This document shows, piece after piece, positions 1 through 8,737 of a stretch of 64,000 nt of DNA. The translations under genes and the position numbers were made by a program. How positions within the stretch are numbered: position 1 is the stretch's first letter; every line of letters starts with the position of its first letter. Origin of the DNA: Anaerolineales bacterium UBA6055. Lineage in GTDB: Bacteria; Chloroflexota; Anaerolineae; Aggregatilineales; Phototrophicaceae. The DNA is taken from the NCBI GenBank assembly GCA_002428985.1, contig DIYL01000015.1, forward strand, positions 124,001-188,000. Direction: 5' to 3'. The notes beneath the pieces were generated by a model that was not told where the DNA came from, did no database searches, and saw only the letters and a list, made by a program, of their open reading frames with translations.

Positions 1-531
1 CGCTTCCACAACTTCATCACGGGTACAGACACCACCCTGACTAGAAAAAAGCAATTCTAATAACCGATACTGTGGGAGGCTCAATGGTGGGTCAAGCTCT
101 TGATTAAAAATAAATACTTGTCGTGATTCTGGGTCGAGTCGTAAGCGTGTACCTTTCATCGCTGCCGATGGGATCACTTGCGGTAAACTACGGGTTGTCG
201 TCGGTGCTGTCACACCTGACCCAACAAACCGCAAACGAATATCCTTAGCAATCCGAATTTCGTCACCGTCCTCTAGTTCACGCGTTCCAGTCAGACGATA
301 ACCGTTGACCCATGTCCCGTTTTTGCTTTCCAAATCCTCAACCACACAGACACCGTCAACTCTACGAAACATAAGATGCTGTCTGGAAATCTGACGCACA
401 GGGATCATGATGTCGCATACATCATCGCGTCCTAATGTCATCTCTTCGCTATCCAATACCCAGTGCTGATTTGATAGCTTACCATCAAGCCATACAAGAA
501 CTGGTGCTTCGTTTGGGTCTTGGGGCATCAT
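1..531 (-). CDS. FHA domain protein with C-terminal winged-helix domain (3' end cut by window edge)
   Basis: I translated the minus strand from ATG at 531 (a second ATG follows at 528). The frame stays open for 177 codons and runs off the window. Residues about 25-95 are a forkhead-associated domain: a GRDDVCD turn, then SRQH, then SKNGTWVNG, the conserved phosphothreonine-binding loop pattern. After a linker, residues about 130-177 (LPQYRLLELLFS followed by CTRDEVVEA) look like the start of an OmpR-type winged helix. It is therefore probably a phosphopeptide-responsive DNA-binding regulator. An AAAGGGA ribosome binding site precedes the start. It is divergent from ftsY. The C-terminus is not visible, so the length and any further domain are unknown. 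Confidence 0.85.
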   Translation of the reverse strand, partial: MMPQDPNEAPVLVWLDGKLSNQHWVLDSEEMTLGRDDVCDIMIPVRQISRQHLMFRRVDGVCVVEDLESKNGTWVNGYRLTGTRELEDGDEIRIAKDIRLRFVGSGVTAPTTTRSLPQVIPSAAMKGTRLRLDPESRQVFIFNQELDPPLSLPQYRLLELLFSSQGGVCTRDEVVEA

Positions 532-650
532 AATGTTTCCCTTTCAATTTCTGTCTGTATCATCATTGTGCCAATAATTTATAATTCAAAATCAATAATG
601 AACTTCCAAAATCATTATACAGTATATTCAATTATGTCACGACACACACA

Positions 651-679
651 TTGTCCCGCTTATCTCACCCATGTATAAT
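651..679 (+). promoter_or_regulatory. Sigma-70-type promoter for ftsY
   Basis: TTGTCC (651-656) is separated by exactly 17 bases from a perfect TATAAT (674-679). The expected transcription start lies near 686, leaving a short leader before the TTG start at 720. Confidence 0.7.
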
Positions 680-719
680 GATGAGCATTCAGCCAACCTA
701 GTACACAGGAGAAATTACG

Positions 720-1649
720 TTGGGTTTATTTCGTCGCGGTTTATCTCGCACCCGTCAATCCTTTTTTGGTCGCATCTCACAAATGCTTGGCAATACCGAA
801 ATTGATGAGGACACCTGGGAAGACATTGAAACGTTACTCATTCAAGCCGACATGGGCTTCGAAACATCTATGAAAGTGATTGACATTCTCCAAGAAAAAG
901 TCCGTGCTCAAGGTCTCACAAAAACGGATCAACTACAAGTTGCACTAAAAGAGACACTCGCAGGCCTCCTCGAGTTCCCACCTGCGATGAATATTTCAGG
1001 GCGCGAACTCTCAATTATTCTTGTGGTTGGGGTGAACGGTTCAGGTAAAACAACATCTATCGCTAAACTAGCGCACCGCCTAAAGAATCTCTCTAAACGT
1101 AAAGTTATGATTGCTGCTGGCGATACCTTCCGCGCTGCCGCGATTGAACAATTACAGACTTGGGGTGAACGAATTGATGTTCCAGTCATTGCCAATCGTC
1201 CCGGCTCTGACCCCGGTGCAGTCGTATTTGATGCAACTGAAGCTGCTAAAGCCCGTGGATATGAAATCTTGATTATTGATACAGCCGGACGCTTGCAAAA
1301 TAACTATAACCTCATGCAAGAATTGACAAAAATTAGCCAAGTATCAGGTAAAGTTGTCCCTAACGCACCACATGAAGTTTTATTGGTGTTAGACGGTACA
1401 ACTGGTCAAAATGCAATCGAACAAGCAAAAAAATTCCAAGAAGCTTCCGGTGTTACGGGTGTCATTGTTACCAAGCTAGATAGCACCGCCAAAGGTGGTA
1501 TGGTGTTTTCAATCTTTAACGACCTTGAATTGCCTGTCCACTATACCGGACTTGGTGAAGGTATTCATGATATGGTGCTCTTCAATCCTGAATTTTTCGT
1601 GGATAGTTTATTTAGTGATGCCGAAGAAGATGATGAGGAAGAAAGCTAA
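720..1649 (+). CDS. ftsY: Signal recognition particle receptor FtsY
   Basis: This is the SRP-receptor GTPase that docks ribosome-SRP complexes at the membrane for co-translational insertion. The N domain covers residues about 1-85. The G domain follows with GVNGSGKT (104-111, P-loop), DTFRAAAIEQL (from 135, the SRP-GTPase insertion region), DTAGRL (187-192), TKLD (251-254) and the C-terminal GLGEG (277-281). At 309 residues it lacks the long acidic A domain of the Escherichia coli protein, as is common outside Proteobacteria; the tail is acidic instead. The start is TTG, chosen because AGGAGA lies 7 bases upstream and the family N-terminus begins there. The next gene starts directly after the stop codon, so the two are co-transcribed. 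Confidence 0.97.
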   Translation: MGLFRRGLSRTRQSFFGRISQMLGNTEIDEDTWEDIETLLIQADMGFETSMKVIDILQEKVRAQGLTKTDQLQVALKETLAGLLEFPPAMNISGRELSIILVVGVNGSGKTTSIAKLAHRLKNLSKRKVMIAAGDTFRAAAIEQLQTWGERIDVPVIANRPGSDPGAVVFDATEAAKARGYEILIIDTAGRLQNNYNLMQELTKISQVSGKVVPNAPHEVLLVLDGTTGQNAIEQAKKFQEASGVTGVIVTKLDSTAKGGMVFSIFNDLELPVHYTGLGEGIHDMVLFNPEFFVDSLFSDAEEDDEEES

Positions 1650-2444
1650 TTGGCGCTTGAGCAAATTACAAGCCTTCAGAACACTAAGGTCAAGCTGGTC
1701 AATCGTTTACGCTCAAAACGTGGACGCGAGACAGAAAACTTATTTTTGATCGATTACGATCGTGATCTTGAACGCGCGCTTGAACAGGGCTATACCATCG
1801 AATTCATCATGGTTTGCCCTGCAATCGCTGACGACAATATCATCGATTTAATTGGACAAGCTAGTGCATATGAAATCACAGAGCAAATTTTAAATAAAGT
1901 CAGCTATCGAGAAAATTCAGCTGGTTTTGTTGCAGTTATGCAATCGCAGTCAGTTCAAGGCTTAGCAGAACTGACAGCATCTGATGCAAAGCACCTAATT
2001 GGATTGGTAGATTTACGTAAACCCGGTAATATTGGAGCATTGTTACGAACAGCTGATGCAACAGATATAGATGCAATTCTACTAGTCGATATGTCGCTTG
2101 ACCTATATAATCCAAATATTATTCGCAGTAGTACAGGTGCTTGTTTCTTAGATAATATCTACCAACTAACAAGTGCATCTGCCATTCAATACTGTACGGA
2201 GAATAATATACAATTAGTCTCAGCATATGTTACAGGTGACGAGACCATATACGATGTGAATTTTCGGCAACCAACTGCCATTATGCTAGGAACAGAAGAT
2301 AAAGGATTAAGCCAACAATGGGTACAAAATTGTGACCGACTCGTCAATATACCTATGACAGGACGAATTTCTGATTCGCTCAATGTATCTGTCAGCGGTG
2401 CAATCTTCATGTACGAAGCCCTCCGGCAACGCCAGTACAGCTAA
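1650..2444 (+). CDS. SpoU/TrmH-family RNA 2'-O-methyltransferase
   Basis: This is a SAM-dependent knotted (SPOUT) methyltransferase that would methylate a ribose 2'-OH in rRNA or tRNA. The N-terminal 100 residues form a substrate-binding domain of the L30e-like type. The SPOUT domain shows motif 1 with PGNIGALLR (125-133), motif 2 LGTEDKGL (213-220) and motif 3, IPMTGRISDSLNVSVS (234-249), which forms the trefoil knot and the SAM pocket. The TTG start touches the ftsY stop codon, with GAGGAAG inside the end of ftsY as the ribosome binding site, indicating translational coupling. The RNA target cannot be told from sequence alone; RlmB-like 23S rRNA modification is one possibility. Confidence 0.9.
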   Translation: MALEQITSLQNTKVKLVNRLRSKRGRETENLFLIDYDRDLERALEQGYTIEFIMVCPAIADDNIIDLIGQASAYEITEQILNKVSYRENSAGFVAVMQSQSVQGLAELTASDAKHLIGLVDLRKPGNIGALLRTADATDIDAILLVDMSLDLYNPNIIRSSTGACFLDNIYQLTSASAIQYCTENNIQLVSAYVTGDETIYDVNFRQPTAIMLGTEDKGLSQQWVQNCDRLVNIPMTGRISDSLNVSVSGAIFMYEALRQRQYS

Positions 2445-2491
2445 CCCTATATCTGACATATTCCCAGTTGAAGAAAGGACACATCGGGTAA

Positions 2492-3598
2492 TTGCAATCA
2501 CCCGTACTTATTATGGATAACCTAATTACACAACTTCAAGATCTCCTATCACAAATTGAAGAACTCATGAAACGAATTGACATAGAGGGCAAAGCCAAAC
2601 TCGCAACCGAGCTAGAACAACAAGCGAGTGCACCCACCTTTTGGGACGACCCGTCATCTGCGCAACAAACCATGCAACAATTGTCCCGGCTCAATTCTCA
2701 AGTTGACCGTTGGGAAAAAACAGCAAACCGCATCAATGATGCAATTGAGCTCGTTGAGATTGCCGATGAAGACATGCAAGCGGACCTGGAACGAGAAACC
2801 GAAGCGCTCGTGACACTTGTTGATTCCATGTCACTACAAGCCATGTTATCTGGCGATTATGATAGCGAAGATGCTATTTTCGCGATTCATGCTGGTGCTG
2901 GCGGAGTCGATGCTCAAGATTGGGCGCACATGTTGGAACGTATGTACCTGCGTTGGATGGAACAGAATGGTTATAAAACAGAAATTCTCGACCGCAGTGA
3001 TGGTGAAGAAGCGGGTCTTAAAAGCGTTACCATCAGTGTAAAAGGCGATTATGCGTTTGGTTACTTACAAAGTGAAGAAGGGGTGCATCGTCTCGTTCGC
3101 CTCAGCCCATTTGATAGTGCCAGTCGTCGTCATACGTCGTTTGCAAAAGTCGAATTATGGCCTGATATTCAGACAGACATCGAAATTGAAGTCAATGAGA
3201 AAGACTTACGAATTGATACATACCGTGCAAGCGGCGCCGGAGGTCAGCACGTACAGAAAAATGATACAGCAGTTCGTATAACACACGTACCAACTGGCAT
3301 CGTAGTTCAATGCCAAAATCAACGTAGTCAAGCTCAAAATCGCGATCGCGCAATGCAAATCCTCAAAGCGCGCCTTTTCGAAATGGAACGTGCTAAGCAA
3401 GAAGCCGAAATGGCAGAACTAAAAGGGGAGAACGTTGATGCAGGTTGGGGTAATCAAATTCGATCTTACGTATTACATCCCTATCAAATGGTAAAGGATC
3501 ATCGCACCAATGTTGAAGTCGGGAATACAAGTGCTGTTCTTGATGGTCGCCTCGCAGATTTTATGGAAGCCTACCTACGTAGTAAAGTAGGCGGATAA
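2492..3598 (+). CDS. prfB: Peptide chain release factor 2 (RF2)
   Basis: RF2 reads UGA and UAA stop codons and triggers peptide release. The RF2-specific tripeptide SPF is at residues 205-207 and the catalytic GGQ at 250-252, followed by the usual QHVQKNDTAVRITH block. The whole gene is one frame, so the programmed +1 frameshift found in most bacterial prfB genes is absent. Two starts are possible. TTG at 2492 has AAAGGA about 12 bases upstream; ATG at 2513 (MDNLITQL) fits the family N-terminus slightly better but has no clear ribosome binding site. The gap to the methyltransferase gene is 47 bases, so prfB is probably in the ftsY transcript. Confidence 0.95.
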   Translation: MQSPVLIMDNLITQLQDLLSQIEELMKRIDIEGKAKLATELEQQASAPTFWDDPSSAQQTMQQLSRLNSQVDRWEKTANRINDAIELVEIADEDMQADLERETEALVTLVDSMSLQAMLSGDYDSEDAIFAIHAGAGGVDAQDWAHMLERMYLRWMEQNGYKTEILDRSDGEEAGLKSVTISVKGDYAFGYLQSEEGVHRLVRLSPFDSASRRHTSFAKVELWPDIQTDIEIEVNEKDLRIDTYRASGAGGQHVQKNDTAVRITHVPTGIVVQCQNQRSQAQNRDRAMQILKARLFEMERAKQEAEMAELKGENVDAGWGNQIRSYVLHPYQMVKDHRTNVEVGNTSAVLDGRLADFMEAYLRSKVGG

Positions 3599-3768
3599 TT
3601 TCTCTTACAAAGTGCTAAAAAGCTATTAAAATTTCTATCATATATTCGTCCAAAACCTCTGTAATTTCTAGATTATTGGGGTTTTCTATTGTTGTATAGT
3701 ATTGGCAAAAATTAAGATGAGATGTTAAAACATAAGCATGCCTAGTCAAGTCAAAGGAGAAATGACTC

Positions 3769-5025
3769 ATGAGTGATGAAAATATGACCTTAGCCGAAAA
3801 ACTCCGTGCCAAAAAAGCTGAAAAAGAAGCTGCCGGAGAAGTTGAAAAACCGATGACACTCGCAGAAAAACTTCGTGCTAAAAAAGAAGCTGCCGAAGCA
3901 GAAGGCAAACCGATGACACTCGCAGAACGCCTTCGTGCACAACATGGTGACGATGCAGAAGACGATGACGATGATGGCGATGAATTGCCAGAGGAAGAAG
4001 CTACCGAATTAGAATCTGCCGTAGGCGAAGCTGAAAGTAAATTTAAAGCACTTATTAGAAAAGTTAAATTAACTGATCTTGCTAGTAATATTACACAACT
4101 TGGAAATGATACCACCGAACTACCAGCACAAATCGAAGCCGTAAGAGATCGCGGATATGCTTATCGTTCTTACCTTGAATATAAGGTTGATGTACTTGAA
4201 GAACAGTGGAAAGACGTAGATGAAGATCTCAAAAATTGGGTTGAAAACGAATCAGCAGAACTTGAAGATGAGTTAGAACAGGTAGAACGGCTTGTTGAAC
4301 GGTTGACAGGTGCAGGGATTACCGCACGTGCACAACGTCTGTTAGGGCGCACACAATCAGCATTGGAAGTACTAGAAGAAAAAATTGAAGCAGCCGAAGA
4401 ACATATCGAAGATCAATATGAATCAATTCAACGTGAGGTAAATAATACCAAACGTCAACTCACCGAGATGAATTGGATTATGGATATGAGAGAAGAAGCC
4501 AGCTTTGACTTCGGTGCAGCCGAATCAGTCTTCCTTGTCGCAAAAGCAGAATGGGATGATGGTAAAGATAAACCGGATGGACTCATCTTCCTTACAAATC
4601 ATCGTTTAGTCTTTGAACAAAAAGAGAAAACTGGCAAACGCTTTGGGATGTTCGGTGGCAAAGAAACGCAAGGTATCCTTTGGGAAGCACCAATTGATAC
4701 AGTTGAGGATTCAATCGCCTCCAATAAAGGGTTACTCGGTGGTAAAGATATGGTCACGCTAAAACTGGGAGCTGGTGCACCATATGCCGAAATTGTTGTT
4801 GAAGTTAAAGGTGGGGTTGCCAGTAAATTCTGGGCAAAACAAATCAAACGCATGGCAACAGGTAATGCAGAAGATGAACGAGCAATCGAACCCGATCCAG
4901 AATTGATTGAACGCCTGCAAAATGCACCAACCGATTGCCAAGTATGTGGCGGTAAACTGCCCAAAATTGTTGCAGGGCAGTCAGAAGTTGAGTGTATGTA
5001 TTGTGGAGCAGTCGTCCGTATATAA
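3769..5025 (+). CDS. Unknown protein: triple N-terminal repeat, coiled coil, PH/GRAM-like region, C-terminal zinc ribbon
   Basis: I do not recognise a named family. The first 60 residues hold three tandem copies of an MTLAEKLRAKK-type unit with Glu/Ala-rich spacers. An acidic stretch (EDDDDDGDE) follows, then about 180 residues of predicted coiled coil rich in Glu, Leu and Arg. Residues about 265-360 contain an FLTNHRLVFEQKEK strand pattern and look like a small beta-barrel of the PH/GRAM kind (weak inference). The C-terminus has CQVCGG and CMYCGA, a four-cysteine zinc ribbon. There is no signal peptide, so it is probably cytoplasmic. AAAGGAG precedes the ATG start. It stands alone between prfB and rel with about 150 non-coding bases on each side. 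Confidence 0.85.
   Translation: MSDENMTLAEKLRAKKAEKEAAGEVEKPMTLAEKLRAKKEAAEAEGKPMTLAERLRAQHGDDAEDDDDDGDELPEEEATELESAVGEAESKFKALIRKVKLTDLASNITQLGNDTTELPAQIEAVRDRGYAYRSYLEYKVDVLEEQWKDVDEDLKNWVENESAELEDELEQVERLVERLTGAGITARAQRLLGRTQSALEVLEEKIEAAEEHIEDQYESIQREVNNTKRQLTEMNWIMDMREEASFDFGAAESVFLVAKAEWDDGKDKPDGLIFLTNHRLVFEQKEKTGKRFGMFGGKETQGILWEAPIDTVEDSIASNKGLLGGKDMVTLKLGAGAPYAEIVVEVKGGVASKFWAKQIKRMATGNAEDERAIEPDPELIERLQNAPTDCQVCGGKLPKIVAGQSEVECMYCGAVVRI
3784..3948 (+). repeat. Three in-frame tandem repeats inside the coiled-coil protein gene
   Basis: Units start at 3784, 3853 and 3913. Each begins with an ATG codon and encodes MTLAE(K/R)LRA. Spacings are 69 and 60 bases. The third unit diverges (ER for EK, QHG for the Lys run). 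Synonymous differences between units show that the repeat is kept at protein level rather than being a recent DNA duplication. Confidence 0.85.
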
Positions 5026-5133
5026 CTAAGTTTTAATAATATGGGTAGGTTGTTATTGACCTGCCCTACTCACCTACATATCACGTCAGAAATCCAATAA
5101 CATCCCCACCAAAATGAGACAATTTAATCAGAA

Positions 5134-5142
5134 TGTGATAAT
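5134..5142 (+). promoter_or_regulatory. Possible extended -10 promoter for rel
   Basis: TGTGATAAT has the TGn extension plus a GATAAT hexamer, about 35 bases before the rel start. No good -35 box is seen at 16-18 bases, so this is tentative. Confidence 0.35.
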
Positions 5143-5176
5143 CTATTCTTAAAGTCATTCGGCAGGGGCATAGTCT

Positions 5177-7396
5177 ATGGTATCACCAATCGATATATAT
5201 TCACGCGACCTTGAATCACTCCTTGATTCGCTCCAAGATATTAAGCCAAACGAGCAAGACCTCATTACCCGCGCCTATTATCGCGCAGAAACTGCACATG
5301 AGGGACAAAAGCGTAAATCTGGTGAGCCCTATTTCACGCATTGTGTAGCTGTTGCCAGTATCCTCGCAGATATGAACATGGATGCCGAAACAATTGCAGC
5401 AGGACTACTGCACGATGTCGCTGAGGATACAGACGTCTCTGTTGATATGTTACGTGAAGAGTTTGGCACAACAATCGCATTACTTGTCGATGGTGTTACA
5501 AAACTCAAGAATTTACCCCCTATCAAGAATGTCTCGCCTTCCGGTGACTCACGGCGTACTAGCACTATAAATCGTGAAATGGAATATATTCGCAAAATGC
5601 TCATGACAATGGGTGATGATGTACGTGTCGTATTGGTAAAGTTAGCAGACCGTCTGCACAATATGCGGACACTCGGTTATATGCCCGAACATAAGCAAAA
5701 ATCAATTGCACGCGAAACCATGGACATTTTTGCACCACTTGCAAACCGCTTAGGTATCTGGCAAATCAAGTGGGAACTTGAAGATCTAAGCTTCCGTTAT
5801 CTGAATAATGATGCCTATCGCGCTATTGCTAAAGCACTCGATGAACGACGTGCAGACCGCGAAAATTACGTTGCAAATGTGCGCAAAAAACTTATAACAG
5901 AATTAGACGCAAATGGTATCGAAAATGTCAATATTACAGCCCGACCAAAGCACATCTTTAGCATCTATAACAAAATGACGCGCAAAGACTTGCCGTTAGA
6001 GCAGATATATGACATCAGAGGTATGCGCGTGATCGTCAACACACTGACAGAGTGCTACATGGTACTTGGTATTGTACATAACTTGTGGCGACCTATTCCT
6101 GGCGAATTTGATGATTATGTAGCAAATCCGAAAGATAATTTTTACCGCAGCTTGCACACAGCTGTTCACGATGATGCAGGTAAAACAGTTGAAGTTCAAA
6201 TTCGTACATGGGAAATGCACGAAGACGCTGAATATGGTATTGCCGCACACTGGCGTTACAAAGAAGGTAATCGTCAGCACGACAAAGCCTTCGAACAACG
6301 CGTTAGTTATTTACGACGCTTAATGGAGTTTGGTCCAGAAGTAAATGATGCAACCCAATTTGTTGATACAGTTAAGTCAGAAGTCTTCCAAGATCGTGTT
6401 TATAGTGTGACACCAAACGGCGACATAATTGATTTACCAGTCGGAGCAACCCCAATAGATTTTGCGTATCACATCCACACAGACATTGGCAATCGTTGCC
6501 GTGGCGCAAAGATCAACGGGCGACTTGTCCCATTGAACTATAAATTAAACATGGGGGATCAAGTCGAAATTCTGACATCAAAGCGTGGCGGTCCTAGCAT
6601 GGATTGGCTCAATCCAGATTTAGATTATTCTGTGACAACTCGCGCCCGTAGCAAAATCCGTCATTGGTTGCGTAAACAAAACCGTAGCAAACATATCGCA
6701 ATGGGACGAGATGCGCTCGAGCGAGAACTAAAACGGCTAGGGGTTATCGACAAAGTAACCTTTGAATCAGTTGCACACTTACTTGGATTCGACAAATTAG
6801 ATGACTTCCTCGCAGCCATCGGTGCTGGAGATGTTACCGGTTCGCAGATCACAAATCGGGTATTAGAAGAAGAACGGCGCAAAAAAGCAGAGTCTGTCCA
6901 AGAAGAGGATTTACTCAAACCACGAAGCAAAAGCTCAGGGGCAAATACAACAACAGGTGTAAGTATTATGGGAGCTGGTGGTTTATTGGTTAATCTTGCA
7001 CGTTGTTGTTCGCCAATGCCTGGCGAGGAAATTATTGGTTACATCACACGGGGACGCGGGGTTACTGTTCATCGAACAGATTGTCCAAACATGCAGTCTC
7101 TAAAGGATACTGAACGTTTGATAGATGTATCTTGGGGTAAAGCCGATGAGGAACAACGCTATATTGTTCCTGTTGAAGTTGTTGCATATGACCGTGAAGG
7201 TCTTTTGCGTGAGATTAGTACCATCATAGCGGATCAAAAAGTCAATATTTCCTCAGTTGAGGTCTCTACCCGCCAGCATATTGCCACGCTCCACTTACTT
7301 TTGGAAATTGCTAGTAACCAACAACTAACCCGTATCCTGTCCAAAATTGATTGTATTCCTAGTGTAGTTGAGGCGCGAAGACGCAACCCTTCATAA
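5177..7396 (+). CDS. rel: Bifunctional (p)ppGpp synthetase/hydrolase, RelA/SpoT family
   Basis: This long RSH enzyme makes and degrades the alarmone (p)ppGpp. The N-terminal HD hydrolase domain keeps the HDVAEDT metal-binding motif (79-85), so hydrolysis should be active. The synthetase domain follows, with YDIRGMRVIV, FDDYVANPKDNFYRSLHT and VEVQIRTWEMHEDAEYGIAAHW. The YRSLHT segment corresponds to YQSIHT/YQSLHT of well-studied members. A TGS domain (around 400-460), a conserved-cysteine region with RCCSPMPGE and DCPN, and a C-terminal ACT domain complete the architecture. The length of 739 residues is normal. The start is ATG with AGGGG upstream. It is the only RSH in the window and most likely the cell's bifunctional Rel. 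Confidence 0.96.
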   Translation: MVSPIDIYSRDLESLLDSLQDIKPNEQDLITRAYYRAETAHEGQKRKSGEPYFTHCVAVASILADMNMDAETIAAGLLHDVAEDTDVSVDMLREEFGTTIALLVDGVTKLKNLPPIKNVSPSGDSRRTSTINREMEYIRKMLMTMGDDVRVVLVKLADRLHNMRTLGYMPEHKQKSIARETMDIFAPLANRLGIWQIKWELEDLSFRYLNNDAYRAIAKALDERRADRENYVANVRKKLITELDANGIENVNITARPKHIFSIYNKMTRKDLPLEQIYDIRGMRVIVNTLTECYMVLGIVHNLWRPIPGEFDDYVANPKDNFYRSLHTAVHDDAGKTVEVQIRTWEMHEDAEYGIAAHWRYKEGNRQHDKAFEQRVSYLRRLMEFGPEVNDATQFVDTVKSEVFQDRVYSVTPNGDIIDLPVGATPIDFAYHIHTDIGNRCRGAKINGRLVPLNYKLNMGDQVEILTSKRGGPSMDWLNPDLDYSVTTRARSKIRHWLRKQNRSKHIAMGRDALERELKRLGVIDKVTFESVAHLLGFDKLDDFLAAIGAGDVTGSQITNRVLEEERRKKAESVQEEDLLKPRSKSSGANTTTGVSIMGAGGLLVNLARCCSPMPGEEIIGYITRGRGVTVHRTDCPNMQSLKDTERLIDVSWGKADEEQRYIVPVEVVAYDREGLLREISTIIADQKVNISSVEVSTRQHIATLHLLLEIASNQQLTRILSKIDCIPSVVEARRRNPS

Positions 7397-7528
7397 CGGC
7401 TAATCCTTCCTTCACCTATATCTTAATTATCCTTGGACAAAAATCACTCTAAAATAAATACAAGTGTAGGGATTTCCACCTACCCTTTAGACATTTTACA
7501 CGTTTAATTATTTTGAAAGTTGTCATCT

Positions 7529-8731
7529 ATGTTTGATTGGTCATTAGAGTCTTTACAAGACCAGTTAGCGTCGGTCGCCGATACGACACAAATTATATTC
7601 GCGCATCCACATTACCAAAATCAAAAGCGTATTATTCACTGTTTGGTGGATGACCAAGAAACAGCCTATGTGAGCTTCTTTGGTGATGACCTAACTGTCG
7701 ATGACCTTAACACGCAAGTCGAGCAACATCTAAATGACTATGCCGATATGAACATCCAAACGATTATTCTGGATGATTGTGATCGTGCACAGAAACATAT
7801 CTTTAATGACTTTCTGTTGAATTATGCAAACAACCACAAAGACATAAAACTGGTTGTTATCAGTCGTTTAGTGGCATATGAACTATTCGAAGATGATGCA
7901 TTTCGCAGTCGTTGTCAGTTTGTACCAGTCGACCCAAAACTAATGTTATATGATTATGCGCAACGTGACGCATCACAAACACTAGTTGAAGTAAGATCAT
8001 TTGGTAGCGGTATTGTCTACGTCAATGGTCGTCAAATCGAGCAATGGGATGGTATTTTACCACGTCAGTTATTCTTCTATCTCGCCGACCGTGGTATGAC
8101 AACCCGCAACGATATTTTTGCAACATTTTGGCCTAACTTGAATACCCGTGAAGCTACAAATGTATTCCATGTTACAAAGCGTAAGATTACTGATATTATC
8201 AGTGAATCATTCACTAAATTTGGTGGTGGCTTCTATCGTATATCCCCTAATATAGAGCTCAGTTATGATGTAATTCGCTTCTCAGAGTATATTCAATCGA
8301 GTGTTATATGTGAGGATGCAGAAGAGGCGATAAATCTACTCGAAACAGCAATTGCATTATATCGTGCCGCATTTCTCAATGCAGAAAATACTGACGAAGA
8401 AGATAATAAGGATCATTGGGTCAGTAAACGCCGAGAAGAACTCCATGAGATGTATGGTGAAGCCCTATTGATGTTAGCCGAATACAAAATAGACACAGGT
8501 GATGAAAAACAAGCCCTCGGATATTATCTAAGCGCATTGAGAATTCTAAATCACCATGAAGAGATCGTTGCAAAGGTAATGAAGCTTTATCACGACAGTG
8601 GGCAAACTAATGATGCCTTGGCATTATATGATTGGATTGAACATAATCTCGAAAAAGACTATGGCATTAAGCCCACAACAATGTTGCAAGAGATTGCAGA
8701 TGGTATCCGACCAAAACCAGTAACAGTCTAA
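7529..8731 (+). CDS. BTAD-type transcriptional regulator
   Basis: The N-terminal 140 residues resemble the core of a P-loop/STAND-like domain (TIILDDCDRAQ as a Walker B-like strand) but have no Walker A motif, so ATP binding is doubtful. Residues about 150-235 form an OmpR-type winged helix (GSGIVYVNGRQIEQW through REATNVFHVTKRKI). The rest is a tetratricopeptide-like bacterial transcriptional activation domain ending in the typical pattern LALYDWIEHNLEKDYGIKPTTMLQEI. It should be a DNA-binding activator; its signal and targets are unknown. I chose ATG at 7529 over TTG at 7520 because GAAAG lies about 10 bases upstream of it. The next gene begins 6 bases after its stop, so the two form an operon. 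Confidence 0.85.
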   Translation: MFDWSLESLQDQLASVADTTQIIFAHPHYQNQKRIIHCLVDDQETAYVSFFGDDLTVDDLNTQVEQHLNDYADMNIQTIILDDCDRAQKHIFNDFLLNYANNHKDIKLVVISRLVAYELFEDDAFRSRCQFVPVDPKLMLYDYAQRDASQTLVEVRSFGSGIVYVNGRQIEQWDGILPRQLFFYLADRGMTTRNDIFATFWPNLNTREATNVFHVTKRKITDIISESFTKFGGGFYRISPNIELSYDVIRFSEYIQSSVICEDAEEAINLLETAIALYRAAFLNAENTDEEDNKDHWVSKRREELHEMYGEALLMLAEYKIDTGDEKQALGYYLSALRILNHHEEIVAKVMKLYHDSGQTNDALALYDWIEHNLEKDYGIKPTTMLQEIADGIRPKPVTV

Positions 8732-8737
8732 AACAAA

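Noticed and set aside
3615..4115. 166-codon Ser/Ala-rich open frame on the minus strand
   Set aside because: It is the mirror of the Glu/Lys-rich repeats of the real plus-strand gene; the plus-strand gene has a ribosome binding site, zinc ribbon and repeats, whereas this frame has none.
5044..5071. Hairpin GGGTAGGT/ACCTGCCC after the coiled-coil protein gene
   Set aside because: The 8-bp stem is plausible but no T tract follows, so I do not call a terminator.
7450..7500. Short GTAGG/CCTAC inverted repeat after rel
   Set aside because: Only five base pairs and a weak T tract; too little for a terminator call.
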